A DNA stretch of 64,000 nucleotides, taken from the NCBI RefSeq assembly GCF_022601735.1, contig NZ_JAKUMM010000002.1, positions 186,001 to 250,000 of the forward strand. Direction: 5' to 3'. Under the pieces are notes generated by a model, which saw only the letters and a list, made by a program, of their open reading frames with translations, searched no databases and was not told the origin of the DNA. This stretch comes from Atopomonas sediminilitoris. Its GTDB lineage: Bacteria; Pseudomonadota; Gammaproteobacteria; Pseudomonadales; Pseudomonadaceae. Positions 28,352 to 37,773 of this stretch are shown piece by piece (position 1 is the first letter of the stretch; each line of letters begins with the position of its first letter). Position numbers and translations under genes: made by a program.

Positions 28352-28406
28352 TCGATCCTCCTTGATTTAACTACTGTGCACTCGAATAAGCACTGGCGCG
28401 TCTTAA

Positions 28407-29648
28407 TCAATCAAGACGCGCCCTGATCAGGTCTAATGCAACCTGAACCTCCACTGCTTGCTGATCGGCAATGTCGAGTTCACGGCATAACCCGCGCCAG
28501 CCTGACAGCGCATCCAGCGTCTGCTCGATGTACTGATCCACTTTTAAAAAACTGAAGACTTCACAGACCTTACGCAACGCTTTGCGTGTCGGCAGCCCTG
28601 CTCCAGCAAAGGCTGTCGTGTGCTCATCAGACATGCCTCGCACGCGGGCAAACGTCAGGTCGTATGCGGGAGATAGCCCCCAGCGTCCTTGATCAAACAG
28701 GTAGGCGAAGTTTTTTGAATGGTCGTCGTGGTTGTGTGCGAGCGCATTGAAGACCATCAAACGTGCCATTTTTTCCACTTCACCGGCATGTCCGGTGATG
28801 GCCCACGTGGCGCGCAGCAGATCACCGTAATCTAGGGAAGGCGCACGATGGTCGGCGTAGAGAATGCCGCATGCGGTGAGCATGTGAATCTTGCGTTCAC
28901 CGTCACGATCAAAACGCTTCGCGGCAAAGAAGCGCTCGACCCCGCTCTCGGTCGGCACATTCAGAAGTGCGGACTCGGCCATTTCGACCCCAGCATTCCG
29001 GGCCATTTGCGCATAGGCAGACTCAATGGCACCGGTGTCACGATGCTCTTCAGGCGAGCGAAACTTCACCAGCCAATGCTCGTAGCCCTCGGCCAACATT
29101 TTGAATGACGAGGTGCACCGCTGCTTATCCTGCGACAACGCCACGACCACCTTGGGTCGAGCCCCCGCAGGCGAGCCACCCGCCAAGCGCAAGGCACCCA
29201 ACGTGGTTTCGGTATCGCCTTCGTAGACCTCAAGTGCAGCCTGGTACAAACGCTCAAGATCAAGCGCTGAGTCTGCCCCCGTTTTCTCCAGTGCGGGCCG
29301 GTATTCCAGGGCTCCCATGGCGCGGTCGCCCATATAAGCCAGTCGATCCAGGGCCGTAATGGCGCGCCGATCAATACCTCGCTCTCGCAGGAAGAAGCGA
29401 TCCATCAGCAGCATGCCCCACCCATCTGGCAGGGAGTCGGCGAACACGCCCATCAACCCGCCGAACAGATGAGGATCAGGCGCAGCCTGCGGGGAGGGTT
29501 TGAATTCCATGTTTAGCGGCGAGAGGTTGAAACCTGTCGCCAACCACTGCTCGTCATACGCAAAAAACGTCCCGCGCCGAGGTACGGATACCAACTCACC
29601 GACCCGGGTGCCCGCGAGCAGCACCTCGACCGAAGCCACGTTGTTCAT
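28407..29648 (-). CDS. hipA: HipA family serine/threonine kinase toxin
   Basis: A 413-residue HipA-type kinase, the toxin of a type II toxin-antitoxin pair. The N-terminal couple_hipA region (~1-105) includes SPLNMEF and FGGLMGVFADSLPDGWG, which are typical. The kinase core has the ATP-loop-like LAGGSPAGARPKVVV (~155-170), VKFRSPEE, and the catalytic/metal segment HNHDDHSKNFAYLFD followed by LSPAYDLTF (DFG-equivalent). E. coli HipA phosphorylates glutamyl-tRNA synthetase; targets vary in the family, so the target here is open. The ATG overlaps the hipB stop (ATGA). Confidence 0.92.
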   Translation of the reverse strand: MNNVASVEVLLAGTRVGELVSVPRRGTFFAYDEQWLATGFNLSPLNMEFKPSPQAAPDPHLFGGLMGVFADSLPDGWGMLLMDRFFLRERGIDRRAITALDRLAYMGDRAMGALEYRPALEKTGADSALDLERLYQAALEVYEGDTETTLGALRLAGGSPAGARPKVVVALSQDKQRCTSSFKMLAEGYEHWLVKFRSPEEHRDTGAIESAYAQMARNAGVEMAESALLNVPTESGVERFFAAKRFDRDGERKIHMLTACGILYADHRAPSLDYGDLLRATWAITGHAGEVEKMARLMVFNALAHNHDDHSKNFAYLFDQGRWGLSPAYDLTFARVRGMSDEHTTAFAGAGLPTRKALRKVCEVFSFLKVDQYIEQTLDALSGWRGLCRELDIADQQAVEVQVALDLIRARLD

Positions 29649-29941
29649 TTGCGCCCCCGGGCTCGCCCACTCTGCTTGAGTTCATTCAGAGAAACGGGCT
29701 GCGTCTGCGTAAATAACCCAGACAGTTGCTGCGCCACTCCTAGAGACGAGGCCAACAGCGCCAACGCATCGAGGGTGATTTGCCCCGTCGTTTCAAAACG
29801 CTTGATCGTCGACTCTGAAATACCGGCCCGCTCGGCCAACGTCTTGCGCGAAAGGTTCTGCGCCAAACGCAGCTCGCGAGCGTTCTCTCCGACCTGCTGG
29901 GCCAGTTCACCTGGAGAGAAAAGCGTATGGGTAAGCGCCAT
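29645..29941 (-). CDS. hipB: HipB-like XRE family antitoxin/repressor
   Basis: A 98-residue DNA-binding protein with an XRE helix-turn-helix at ~residues 17-70 (LRLAQNLSRKTLAERAGISE, with STIKRFETTG as the recognition helix). The C-terminal ~28 residues are polar and basic. Position directly before hipA with ATGA coupling, and an inverted repeat in its promoter region, support an autoregulating HipB antitoxin. Confidence 0.9.
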   Translation of the reverse strand: MALTHTLFSPGELAQQVGENARELRLAQNLSRKTLAERAGISESTIKRFETTGQITLDALALLASSLGVAQQLSGLFTQTQPVSLNELKQSGRARGRK

Positions 29942-29967
29942 CGTGGATGCCTTTCTGGATAGACCTG

Positions 29968-29994
29968 AATATGACCATAATAATAGATCATATT
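29968..29994. promoter_or_regulatory. Inverted repeat upstream of hipB (candidate HipB operator)
   Basis: AATATGACC (29968-29976) and GATCATATT (29986-29994) form an 8-of-9 inverted repeat with a 9-base AT-rich centre. On the minus strand the centre contains TATTAT, a -10-like element, 27 bases or more before the hipB ATG, so a protein bound there would block transcription. Confidence 0.6.
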
Positions 29995-30041
29995 TAGCCC
30001 GTTAATCGTTTATTTATAAATTAAAGGATCTTTTATGACCC

Positions 30042-31409
30042 CTAGTCATCATATGGTGCAACCGCCTCCATCCGGCGTCCGTAGAACTCTACCCAATCCA
30101 CGTCGCCAAACTCCTTCTGCAGCAATCCCTTCAGATAGGTATGCCAGCCCTGGAGTGCTTCATCCTTTTCTTCAAAGTACGAGTACCGGTCATAAATCGC
30201 ATCCACCGACAGATCCTTGTGGTTAAGGATACGACTGCGAACATCTCTGCCCAGCCCCTGCTTGGACATGTGCGTGGTCGCCGTACGGCGCAGGTCATGC
30301 ACGGTGGGGCGCGGGTAGCCATCCGCGATGCGCAACAAGCCCTCTTGCTCAACGCGGTTGTTGTCTTTCACATACGTGTCGTAGAAGCGGCGCATCGCGC
30401 GGTTAAGCGAGGGCTGCGTTTGCGGCTTGGCGGGCCAACGACCCGGAAATACATACTGTCCTGGACTGGGTAGCGTTTTGTTGTCAGCCCAACGCGCAGG
30501 ATTTGCCGTCATCACTTTCTGAATTTGCCGCTCGCGCAGATATTTCAGAATGCTCAGCACATCGTCCGAGAGCGGGATGGCAATCGGATTGTTGTTTTTC
30601 TCGAACTTGCCGCTGCGGTCCCAGATCCGCTCTTCGAGGTCAAAGTCGACCCAGCGCATGGCCACGATGCGCCCGGAGCGCTGAGCCAGCATTAGACTCA
30701 GCAACAGGGAAAAACGCGTGTTCTGGCTGAGCGAGGCGCCCGCCAATTGATGGAGAAACCACACCAATTCGTGCCGGTTGAGGCTGCGCTCACGCGGCGT
30801 TTCCTTGGCCACCTTTTTGATCTGCACCAAGGGGGTCGCAGCAAGGATCTCGCGCTCGACGCAGAAGTTGAACATCTTGCGGATCACGGCCAGCAGACGG
30901 TTGGCCTGCACCGGCGCGGTCCTGGCCTTGTGATCCAGCAGCGCCATGACCTGCTTGCGTGTGACATCACCGATCTTGGTACGCCCCAGATGAGGCACAA
31001 ACTCAGTGCGCAGCATGCGCTCATCTTCACGCCACGATTTCTTGTTCTTTTCAGCCCATTCTAGGTAGTTAACAACAGCCTCTTCGAACGTCGGGCTGGT
31101 GCGGTATTCGACCAGCTCGACAATTTTCTTTTGCCCGGGATCGACCCCCTGCTTGAGCAGCTCAACGGCCTGCGCCGCCTTGGCGCGCGCCTCGGCGAGC
31201 GACAGATCGGGGTAGGTGCCCAGGGTCAGGCGGCGCGGATGGTTATGAAAGCTGTAGAGCAAGATGAAACTTTTGCATGTTTTGTTGACCCGCACGCCGA
31301 ACGTGCCGTGTCCGGGCATTGGGGGATCGAGGAATTCGATACGGCCTTTCACGGGGTCATATTTGAGCCGCTTGAGGGTGTGTTCGTTCATGGCCGTGCG
31401 CGTTGTCAT
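30042..31409 (-). CDS. int: Tyrosine-type site-specific integrase (P4-like)
   Basis: A 455-residue integrase. The N-terminal arm-binding domain (~10-95; GTFGVRVNKTCKSFILLY, LTLGTYPDLSLAEARAKA) resembles the DUF4102 domain of tRNA-targeting integrases. A core-binding SAM-like domain follows (~110-200). The catalytic domain (~215-430) has Arg in QRSGRIVAMRW, HDLRRTATTHM and the Tyr in IYDRYSY. Its promoter end faces attR, the usual layout for tRNA islands. Confidence 0.94.
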   Translation of the reverse strand: MTTRTAMNEHTLKRLKYDPVKGRIEFLDPPMPGHGTFGVRVNKTCKSFILLYSFHNHPRRLTLGTYPDLSLAEARAKAAQAVELLKQGVDPGQKKIVELVEYRTSPTFEEAVVNYLEWAEKNKKSWREDERMLRTEFVPHLGRTKIGDVTRKQVMALLDHKARTAPVQANRLLAVIRKMFNFCVEREILAATPLVQIKKVAKETPRERSLNRHELVWFLHQLAGASLSQNTRFSLLLSLMLAQRSGRIVAMRWVDFDLEERIWDRSGKFEKNNNPIAIPLSDDVLSILKYLRERQIQKVMTANPARWADNKTLPSPGQYVFPGRWPAKPQTQPSLNRAMRRFYDTYVKDNNRVEQEGLLRIADGYPRPTVHDLRRTATTHMSKQGLGRDVRSRILNHKDLSVDAIYDRYSYFEEKDEALQGWHTYLKGLLQKEFGDVDWVEFYGRRMEAVAPYDD

Positions 31410-31626
31410 ACCGAAATCCTGACCGTTTCTGGGGTAGGTTTGGGGTAGGGATTATAGTGCTTGGGGTAGGGTTGGGGTAGGGGTTTGACTAAATAGTGAT
31501 CAACGCCTATATTCAGCCATGCAAGCCAGTAAATGCGTTAAAAGCCTTGTTATTCAGGTGTTTACAAGGCGTCAATCTTGTCAATTTTTGCTATACGGCC
31601 TGTGGATAAAAGGCCTTTGTTATTGT
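31410..31626. other. Right-end noncoding region of the island
   Basis: Between the integrase start and attR there is no convincing gene. It carries four GGGGTAGG repeats (31431-31481) and an AT-rich stretch to attR that should hold the integrase promoter. Short frames here lack a ribosome site and cross attR, and are not called. Confidence 0.6.
31431..31481. repeat. Right GGGGTAGG repeats (candidate integrase arm sites)
   Basis: GGGGTAGG occurs at 31431, 31442, 31463 and 31474: two pairs each with 11-bp spacing, the pairs offset by 32 bp. The same pair occurs once near attL in the same orientation. Confidence 0.8.
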
Positions 31627-31674
31627 CTTGTAATCAGTAGGTCCCGAGTTCGACTCTTGGTGCCGGCACCATAC
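31627..31674 (+). repeat. attR: partial tRNA-Thr copy
   Basis: Identical to 27518-27565. It lacks the 5' half of the tRNA, so it is not a second functional tRNA gene; it is the displaced original 3' end of tRNA-Thr. Confidence 0.92.
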
Positions 31675-31681
31675 GAAACAA

Positions 31682-31720
31682 CGAAAAAGGCTCGCCTCGT
31701 GGTGAGCCTTTTTCGTTTTC
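31682..31720 (+). terminator. Original chromosomal terminator of tRNA-Thr
   Basis: CGAAAAAGGCTC (31682-31693) pairs perfectly over 12 bp with GAGCCTTTTTCG (31704-31715), followed by a T-rich run. It lies 8 bp past attR and presumably ended the tRNA transcript before the island inserted. Confidence 0.85.
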
Positions 31721-31949
31721 TTTTCAAAATCCTTTTCGCTTGCGGTTAGCTGCTGTGAGGTGGGTTTTCGGCTTCGCGTTGAATGGATTAGAAGAGTACG
31801 TAACTGTGGCACCCTTTTATGCCATTAATGTGGCTTGCGTTGGCTGAAATGGGCGGCTGTGGCTGTTGTCTTGGGCAGGGCTTGCTTAATGAATTTGCCT
31901 TGCGGTGTGCTAAAGTTGGCCCCCTTTTTCGCATGTATAGGGTCGTTGC
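31721..31949. other. Intergenic region upstream of galU
   Basis: No gene is supported here. It must contain the galU promoter; TGCTAAAGT at about 31908-31916 resembles an extended -10, but no good -35 element is seen. Confidence 0.4.
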
Positions 31950-32780
31950 ATGATCAAGAAATGTTTATTTCCCGCAGCTGGGTACGGCACGCGCTTTTTG
32001 CCGGCGACCAAATCGATGCCTAAAGAGATGCTGCCAATCGTCAACAAGCCCTTGATTGAGTTTGCGGTGGAAGAGGCGCAGGCCGCCGGGATATCGCAAA
32101 TGGCCATCGTTACAGGGCGTGGCAAGCGTGCGCTTGAGGATCACTTTGATATCAGCTACGAGCTTGAGCATCAGATCCAGAATACCGAGAAAGAAAAGTA
32201 CCTCGTCGACATCCGCCGCCTTATCGATGAATGCACCTTTATTTATACACGTCAGGTAGAAATGAAGGGATTAGGCCATGCCATTCTTACCGGACAAAGC
32301 ATGATAGGTGATGAGCCGTTTGCGGTGGCGTTGGCGGATGATTTGTGCATCAATCAGGGCGGCGACCCTGTGCTGGCGCAGATGGTTAAATTGTATAACC
32401 AGTTCCGCTGCTCGATTGTCGCGGTGCAAGAAGTGCCCCGAGATCAAACCCATAAATACGGTGTGATTGCTGGAGAAGAGCTGCGCGACGATCTGTTTCG
32501 AGTGAGCACCATGGTGGAAAAGCCGAAGCCGGAAGACGCGCCGTCCAACTTGGCAATTATTGGCCGCTATATCCTAACACCGGATATTTTCGATATTTTG
32601 AAAAATACCCCGCCCGGCAAAGGTGGAGAGATACAGATCACCGATGCACTGCAGCAGCAAGCCAAAGATGGCTGCGTGATTGCCTATAAGTTCAAGGGGC
32701 AGCGCTTTGATTGCGGTAGCGCGGAAGGCTATGTCGAGGCTACCAACTATTGCTTCGAGCATATTTATAAGGCTCTCTGA
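31950..32780 (+). CDS. galU: GalU, UTP-glucose-1-phosphate uridylyltransferase
   Basis: Makes UDP-glucose for LPS core and other glycans. The N-terminal nucleotidyltransferase motif CLFPAAGYGTRFLPATKSMP (residues 5-24, in part) and KPLIEFAVEEA are standard, as are MKGLGHAILTG, ALADDLC and VEKPKPEDAPSNLAIIGRYI (in part). 276 residues, normal length. It sits just before the O-antigen locus but has its own upstream region. Confidence 0.97.
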   Translation: MIKKCLFPAAGYGTRFLPATKSMPKEMLPIVNKPLIEFAVEEAQAAGISQMAIVTGRGKRALEDHFDISYELEHQIQNTEKEKYLVDIRRLIDECTFIYTRQVEMKGLGHAILTGQSMIGDEPFAVALADDLCINQGGDPVLAQMVKLYNQFRCSIVAVQEVPRDQTHKYGVIAGEELRDDLFRVSTMVEKPKPEDAPSNLAIIGRYILTPDIFDILKNTPPGKGGEIQITDALQQQAKDGCVIAYKFKGQRFDCGSAEGYVEATNYCFEHIYKAL

Positions 32781-33050
32781 GGTCTGCCTGTGTAGGTGGC
32801 GGCACTGCATCAGAGGAAAAGAATGCGTGATAAGGCAGGTCGGCGCATCTTGCATTGAGTCGCAGTTGAGGCTTGATGGCGCTGGCCGCTGACGCAGGCC
32901 AAGGATTTGCAGGCGTTATGGTGGTGCTGCGATGATTGATTGCCGCTGCTGGCAAGTGGCGATATATCGGGTGGTTGGTGTGTGGCTTTTTGGAATAATG
33001 CTCAGTGTTGGGGTTAGCGCATTGTTATTTTTGCGATAGAATTCGCACTT
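32781..33050. other. Intergenic region between galU and rfaH
   Basis: No gene is supported. No clear terminator follows galU. TAGAAT at 33037-33042, with TTAGCG 17 bp upstream (33014-33019), is a weak promoter candidate for rfaH; its start point would fall at about the beginning of the tandem heptamers at 33051. Confidence 0.35.
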
Positions 33051-33085
33051 CTGCTGTCTGCTGTCTGCTGTCTGCTGCCTGCTGT
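33051..33085. repeat. Tandem heptamer array upstream of rfaH
   Basis: Five head-to-tail copies of CTGCTGT; only the fourth differs (CTGCTGC). It lies 82 bp before the rfaH start, in the probable leader or promoter. The unit is not a multiple of three, which does not matter outside coding sequence, but copy number could change by slippage and alter spacing. Confidence 0.88.
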
Positions 33086-33167
33086 CGAAGGAGTGACAGA
33101 TGTACTTCTCGCAACCTGCTTGTTTGGCTAGCTTTCTGCCAGTGAATTCTTGTCAGGTGGTTCTCTA

Positions 33168-33653
33168 ATGTCAGCCATCCGCTGGTATGTCCTGCAGTGC
33201 AAGCCCCGTCAAGATGAGCGGGCGCTTGAAAACCTGCAGCGCCAAGGCTTTCACTGCTACCGCCCAACGCTATGTTTGGAAAAGCTGCTCCGTGGCCAGC
33301 GGGTGCGGCAGCAGGAATCGTTGTTTCCCGGTTATGTATTCATCCAGCTTGACCCGAGTAGTCGCTGGAGCGTGCTGCGTTCAACGCGCGGTGTGAGTCG
33401 TGTTGTCAGTTTTGCAGGTGCTCCAGTGCCATTGCCCATTGGTTTAGTTGAGCACTGGCAAGCGCGGGAGCATTCGCAAGAAATTCCGTTATATAGGCTC
33501 GGCGATAAACTGCGCGTTTGCGACGGCCCCTTTGCTGAGTTAGAAGTGATTTTTCAGCAGGCTCGCGGCCTAGATCGCGTGGTGGTTCTGCTGAATATAT
33601 TGAATCAACCGCAGTGCATAGAATTGCCGGTGACGGCAGTCAAGACTGCATAA
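33168..33653 (+). CDS. rfaH: RfaH-type transcription antiterminator (NusG paralogue)
   Basis: A 161-residue specialised NusG paralogue. The NGN domain (~1-100) starts IRWYVLQCKPRQDERALENL and has QESLFPGYVFIQLDP, the typical core. A short C-terminal KOW-like part follows (LRVCDGPFAELEVIFQ). RfaH binds RNA polymerase paused at ops DNA and suppresses termination and Rho in long surface-polysaccharide operons. An exact ops element lies 66 bp after its stop, ahead of wzz. The ATG at 33168 fits the family N-terminus; an upstream in-frame TTG at 33150 is less likely. Confidence 0.93.
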   Translation: MSAIRWYVLQCKPRQDERALENLQRQGFHCYRPTLCLEKLLRGQRVRQQESLFPGYVFIQLDPSSRWSVLRSTRGVSRVVSFAGAPVPLPIGLVEHWQAREHSQEIPLYRLGDKLRVCDGPFAELEVIFQQARGLDRVVVLLNILNQPQCIELPVTAVKTA

Positions 33654-33657
33654 AACA

Positions 33658-33673
33658 CTTCGCGTTAGCGAAG
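33658..33673 (+). promoter_or_regulatory. Hairpin between rfaH and ops
   Basis: CTTCGC-GTTA-GCGAAG forms a perfect 6-bp stem with a 4-base loop five bases after the rfaH stop. There is no T run, so it is probably not a complete terminator; it could be a pause or mRNA-end hairpin. Confidence 0.55.
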
Positions 33674-33718
33674 CCACAATCAAAGTGTCGTTCTCAAGGA
33701 ATTGACGACAAACCTTGG

Positions 33719-33730
33719 GGCGGTAGCGTG
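33719..33730 (+). promoter_or_regulatory. ops element (RfaH recruitment site)
   Basis: GGCGGTAGCGTG matches the known E. coli ops sequence at all 12 positions, and the two preceding bases extend the match to the 3' end of the JUMPStart element (GGGGCGGTAGCGTG). It lies between rfaH and wzz, 25 bp before the likely wzz start, in the sense orientation for the O-antigen operon. Confidence 0.9.
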
Positions 33731-33754
33731 TTTGATCTGCCGAAGAGATTGCCT

Positions 33755-35038
33755 GTGAACCAACAACAACCCTTGCAGCAAGCGCCATACGGCGATGAAA
33801 TTGACCTTTTTGAGCTTTTTCAAGGTCTGTGGGCGCAAAAAGTTCTGATCGTTCTTATTGTCGCGTTGTGCGGTTTGCTGTCAGGCGCGTATGTTTTTTT
33901 GACGGAGCCAACCTACGAAGCTCAAGCTATGTTACGCCCTGCGCCGATCAAAGGGTTAGATGAGCTTAATGCAATGGGTGTGCTCACTTTGTCGCCAGAA
34001 GAGGCGCTAAATCGCGTGGGGGCTGCCTTGGGCTCGTACGAGGTGCGACAACAGTTCTTTCGTAAAAATGAGCCATTGTTCGAGGTGTTGGCAAGCGATT
34101 CAATAACGGCAGAACAAGCATTTCGTCGTTTAATAAAAGACGACTTACAGGTGTTGCAGTCTGATCCAAAGAAAAGTGATCAGCAATTCGAAGCATTTGT
34201 CGGATTAAAGCTGCAGTACCCAGAAAGTCTAGCAGGCGCTGATATTGTGAATGGCATGGTTGAGCAAGCTATAACCAGCGAGAATGAGCGTATTAAAGCG
34301 GACCTTGCTGTCGTTGTTAAGAACAAGCTAGCGAGCATTGAGCGATCAGTCTCTGAGGCGCGTGCGGGTTATCAGGCAAATAAGCAGGCGAAAATAGCGG
34401 AACTAATGGAAAGTGATGTTTTGCAGCGCGCCAATCTGCAAGACGAGCTCAAAGCACTGCGTGCAGAACTGCGCCTGCGCCGACTAAGCCGCATCACTCA
34501 GTTGGATGAAGCCATCCGTATTGCAAAAGAGTTAGGCATTAAAAAACCAACCACTCCAAGCGCTATGGACCAAGTAAAGGCTAGTGGTTCAGGCAACACC
34601 ATACGTACTGAAGTGTTTAATCAACAATTTCCGCTTTATTTTATGGGTGCGGAAGCGCTTGAGGCTGAGCGCACGGTCTTGCGCCAGCGTCGCTCTGATG
34701 ACCACACCGAGCCTCGTATTGCAAAGATTCAGAAAGAGTTGCAATTGCTTGAGCACAACCGTGAAATCGAAACGCTCAAAGCGCGTCAAGACGATGATTT
34801 ATTTTTAAAGCAGTTGGAAGCGCTTCGCACAGAAGAAGCTCGACTCAAGGGCTTGTCGATCGACATGAAGGGCGTTCAGCTAGTCGTCGTTGATCAGCCT
34901 GCGATCACTCCACAAGACCCAATTAAGCCCAAAAAAGTCTTGGTGTTGGTGCTGGGCTTAGTGCTGGGAGGCATGCTGGGTGTGTTTGTTGCGCTGATTA
35001 GAAATTTGATTGGCAATAGAAAGACAGCGCAAATTTAA
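33755..35038 (+). CDS. wzz: Wzz, O-antigen chain-length determinant
   Basis: A 427-residue polysaccharide copolymerase. GTG at 33755 (VNQQQPLQQ) is chosen, with AGAG upstream; longer reading starts run back through the ops leader. One helix near the N-terminus ([19 protein letters not shown], ~30-48), a long periplasmic coiled region (~60-385) rich in heptads, and a second helix near the C-terminus ([20 protein letters not shown], ~393-412), preceded by the Pro-rich segment [14 protein letters not shown]. This is the usual Wzz topology; it sets the length of Wzy-made chains. Confidence 0.92.
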   Translation: MNQQQPLQQAPYGDEIDLFELFQGLWAQKVLIVLIVALCGLLSGAYVFLTEPTYEAQAMLRPAPIKGLDELNAMGVLTLSPEEALNRVGAALGSYEVRQQFFRKNEPLFEVLASDSITAEQAFRRLIKDDLQVLQSDPKKSDQQFEAFVGLKLQYPESLAGADIVNGMVEQAITSENERIKADLAVVVKNKLASIERSVSEARAGYQANKQAKIAELMESDVLQRANLQDELKALRAELRLRRLSRITQLDEAIRIAKELGIKKPTTPSAMDQVKASGSGNTIRTEVFNQQFPLYFMGAEALEAERTVLRQRRSDDHTEPRIAKIQKELQLLEHNREIETLKARQDDDLFLKQLEALRTEEARLKGLSIDMKGVQLVVVDQPAITPQDPIKPKKVLVLVLGLVLGGMLGVFVALIRNLIGNRKTAQI

Positions 35039-35058
35039 CTAATAAGTCGGTTTTTTGT

Positions 35059-35358
35059 ATGTCGAAATTGACGTGTTTTAAAGCGTACGACATTTGCGGG
35101 CGGCTTGGTAACGAGCTTAATGAAGAGGTTGCATACCGCATCGGCCGTGCATGCGCGCATTTCCTTGATGCTAAAAAGGTGGTGGTCGGTGGTGTCATGC
35201 GCCTGTCCAGCGAGGCGCTTAAGCAGGCCTTAGCCAACGGCCTGATGGACGCCGGCTGCGGCGTCATCGACCTGGGCGTGACCGGCGCCGAAGAAGAACT
35301 AAATGTTAAGACAAAGAACAATCCTTCCATCCAAGCTCAATACACCGGAGTCTTTTAA
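35059..35358 (+). pseudogene. Truncated phosphomannomutase (manB/cpsG-like)
   Basis: The 99 codons match only the N-terminal ~75 residues of phosphomannomutase (~450 residues). [17 protein letters not shown] corresponds to the family's FKAYDIRG segment with Arg replaced by Cys, and [13 protein letters not shown] has lost the Asp of the GxDxR-type segment. The match ends after [13 protein letters not shown]; the catalytic phosphoserine and all later domains are missing, and the tail ([18 protein letters not shown]) is unrelated. It is a decayed remnant that marks a recombination join, although the frame is still open and overlaps wbpA by one base. Confidence 0.87.
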
Positions 35359-36671
35359 TGACCCAGCAGAAACTGGCCAGTGTCAACAAGTTCAAAACCA
35401 AAGAAGCCCTCATTGGCATCGTCGGGCTCGGCTATGTCGGCCTGCCTTTGATGTTGCGCTACAACGCCATTGGCTTTCGAGTGCTGGGTATAGATATCGA
35501 TGAAAGCAAGGTGAGCAAGCTCAACGCTGGCCAGAGTTATATAGAGCATATCCCCGCTGACAAGATCGCAGTTGCCCGCCAAAGCGGCTTCGAGGCCACT
35601 ACCGATTTCCGCCGTGTCAGCGAGTGCGATGCACTTATTCTCTGCGTGCCGACGCCGCTGAATAAATACCGCGAGCCGGATATGAGCTTCGTGATCGACA
35701 CAACCAACGCACTCAAGCCCTATCTGCGTGCCGGTCAGATCGTTTCGCTGGAAAGCACCACCTACCCAGGCACAACCGAAGAAGAGTTACTGCCGCGCGT
35801 GCAGGAAGGTGGGCTGGTGGTCGGCGAGTCGATCTTCCTGGTCTACTCACCCGAGCGTGAAGATCCGGGCAACCCGGACTTCGAAACCCGTACTATCCCT
35901 AAAGTCATCGGCGGTCACACCCCGGCCTGCCTAGAAGTCGGTATTGCTCTGTACGAGCAGGCAATCGACCAGGTTGTATCGGTCAGCTCAACCAAAGCTG
36001 CGGAAATGACCAAGCTGCTGGAAAATATCCACCGTGCCGTCAACATCGGTCTGGTCAATGAAATGAAGGTTGTCGCCGATCGTATGGGCATCGACATCTT
36101 CGAAGTAGTCGACGCTGCTGCAACCAAGCCGTTCGGCTTCACTGCCTACTACCCCGGCCCAGGCCTCGGTGGCCACTGTATTCCCATCGATCCCTTCTAC
36201 CTGACGTGGAAAGCCCGCGAATATGGCCTGCACACTCGTTTCATTGAGCTGTCCGGTGAAGTCAACCAAGCCATGCCCGAATACGTGCTGAGCAAGCTGA
36301 TGGATGGCCTGAATGATAGCGGCAAGGCGCTGAAGGGTAGCAAAGTGCTCGTTCTTGGCATTGCCTACAAGAAGAACGTTGACGACATGCGCGAATCGCC
36401 CTCCGTGGAAATCATGGAGCTGATCGAGGCCAAAGGCGGCATCGTTGCCTACAGTGACCCCCACGTTCTTGTCTTCCCTAAGATGCGCGAGCACCACTTC
36501 GAGCTGAGCAGCGAAGCCCTGACGGCCGACAACCTTGCCAGCTTTGACGCTGTGGTCTTGGCCACTGATCACGATAAGTTCGATTACGAACTGATCAAGC
36601 AATACGCCAAGCTGATCGTTGATAGCCGTGGCAAATACCGCGCTCCGGCTCCGCACATCATCAAAGCCTGA
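35358..36671 (+). CDS. wbpA: WbpA, UDP-N-acetylglucosamine 6-dehydrogenase
   Basis: Oxidises UDP-GlcNAc to UDP-GlcNAcA, first step to 2,3-diamino-uronic acids. The NAD motif [12 protein letters not shown] is at ~residues 20-31; the catalytic Cys is in [11 protein letters not shown] (~274), and [12 protein letters not shown] lies in the C-terminal UDP-binding domain. 437 residues, and similar throughout to P. aeruginosa WbpA as I recall it. Codon use is GC-rich, unlike the AT-rich genes that follow from wbpC. First complete biosynthetic gene of the operon after wzz. Confidence 0.95.
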   Translation: MTQQKLASVNKFKTKEALIGIVGLGYVGLPLMLRYNAIGFRVLGIDIDESKVSKLNAGQSYIEHIPADKIAVARQSGFEATTDFRRVSECDALILCVPTPLNKYREPDMSFVIDTTNALKPYLRAGQIVSLESTTYPGTTEEELLPRVQEGGLVVGESIFLVYSPEREDPGNPDFETRTIPKVIGGHTPACLEVGIALYEQAIDQVVSVSSTKAAEMTKLLENIHRAVNIGLVNEMKVVADRMGIDIFEVVDAAATKPFGFTAYYPGPGLGGHCIPIDPFYLTWKAREYGLHTRFIELSGEVNQAMPEYVLSKLMDGLNDSGKALKGSKVLVLGIAYKKNVDDMRESPSVEIMELIEAKGGIVAYSDPHVLVFPKMREHHFELSSEALTADNLASFDAVVLATDHDKFDYELIKQYAKLIVDSRGKYRAPAPHIIKA

Positions 36672-36688
36672 TCACGAGCCCCCAATAA

Positions 36689-37699
<1,011 letters not shown>

Positions 37700-37773
37700 C
37701 AATTATTGAGGATGGATTTGGTTCTATAGCCATCCTTGCAACAACAATTAGAGTGATGGATTGAGCTGGTAAC

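Noticed and set aside
31627..31674. Second tRNA-Thr gene
   Set aside because: The 5' half, including the acceptor 5' strand and D arm, is missing; it is the displaced 3' end at attR.
31519..31749. 76-codon frame across attR
   Set aside because: It spans the tRNA remnant and the terminator, has no ribosome site, and was made by the insertion event.
32712..32723. A second ops-like sequence (TGCGGTAGCGCG) within galU
   Set aside because: It matches only 10 of 12 positions, is inside a conserved coding segment (DCGSAEGY), and differs at the functionally important end; probably chance.
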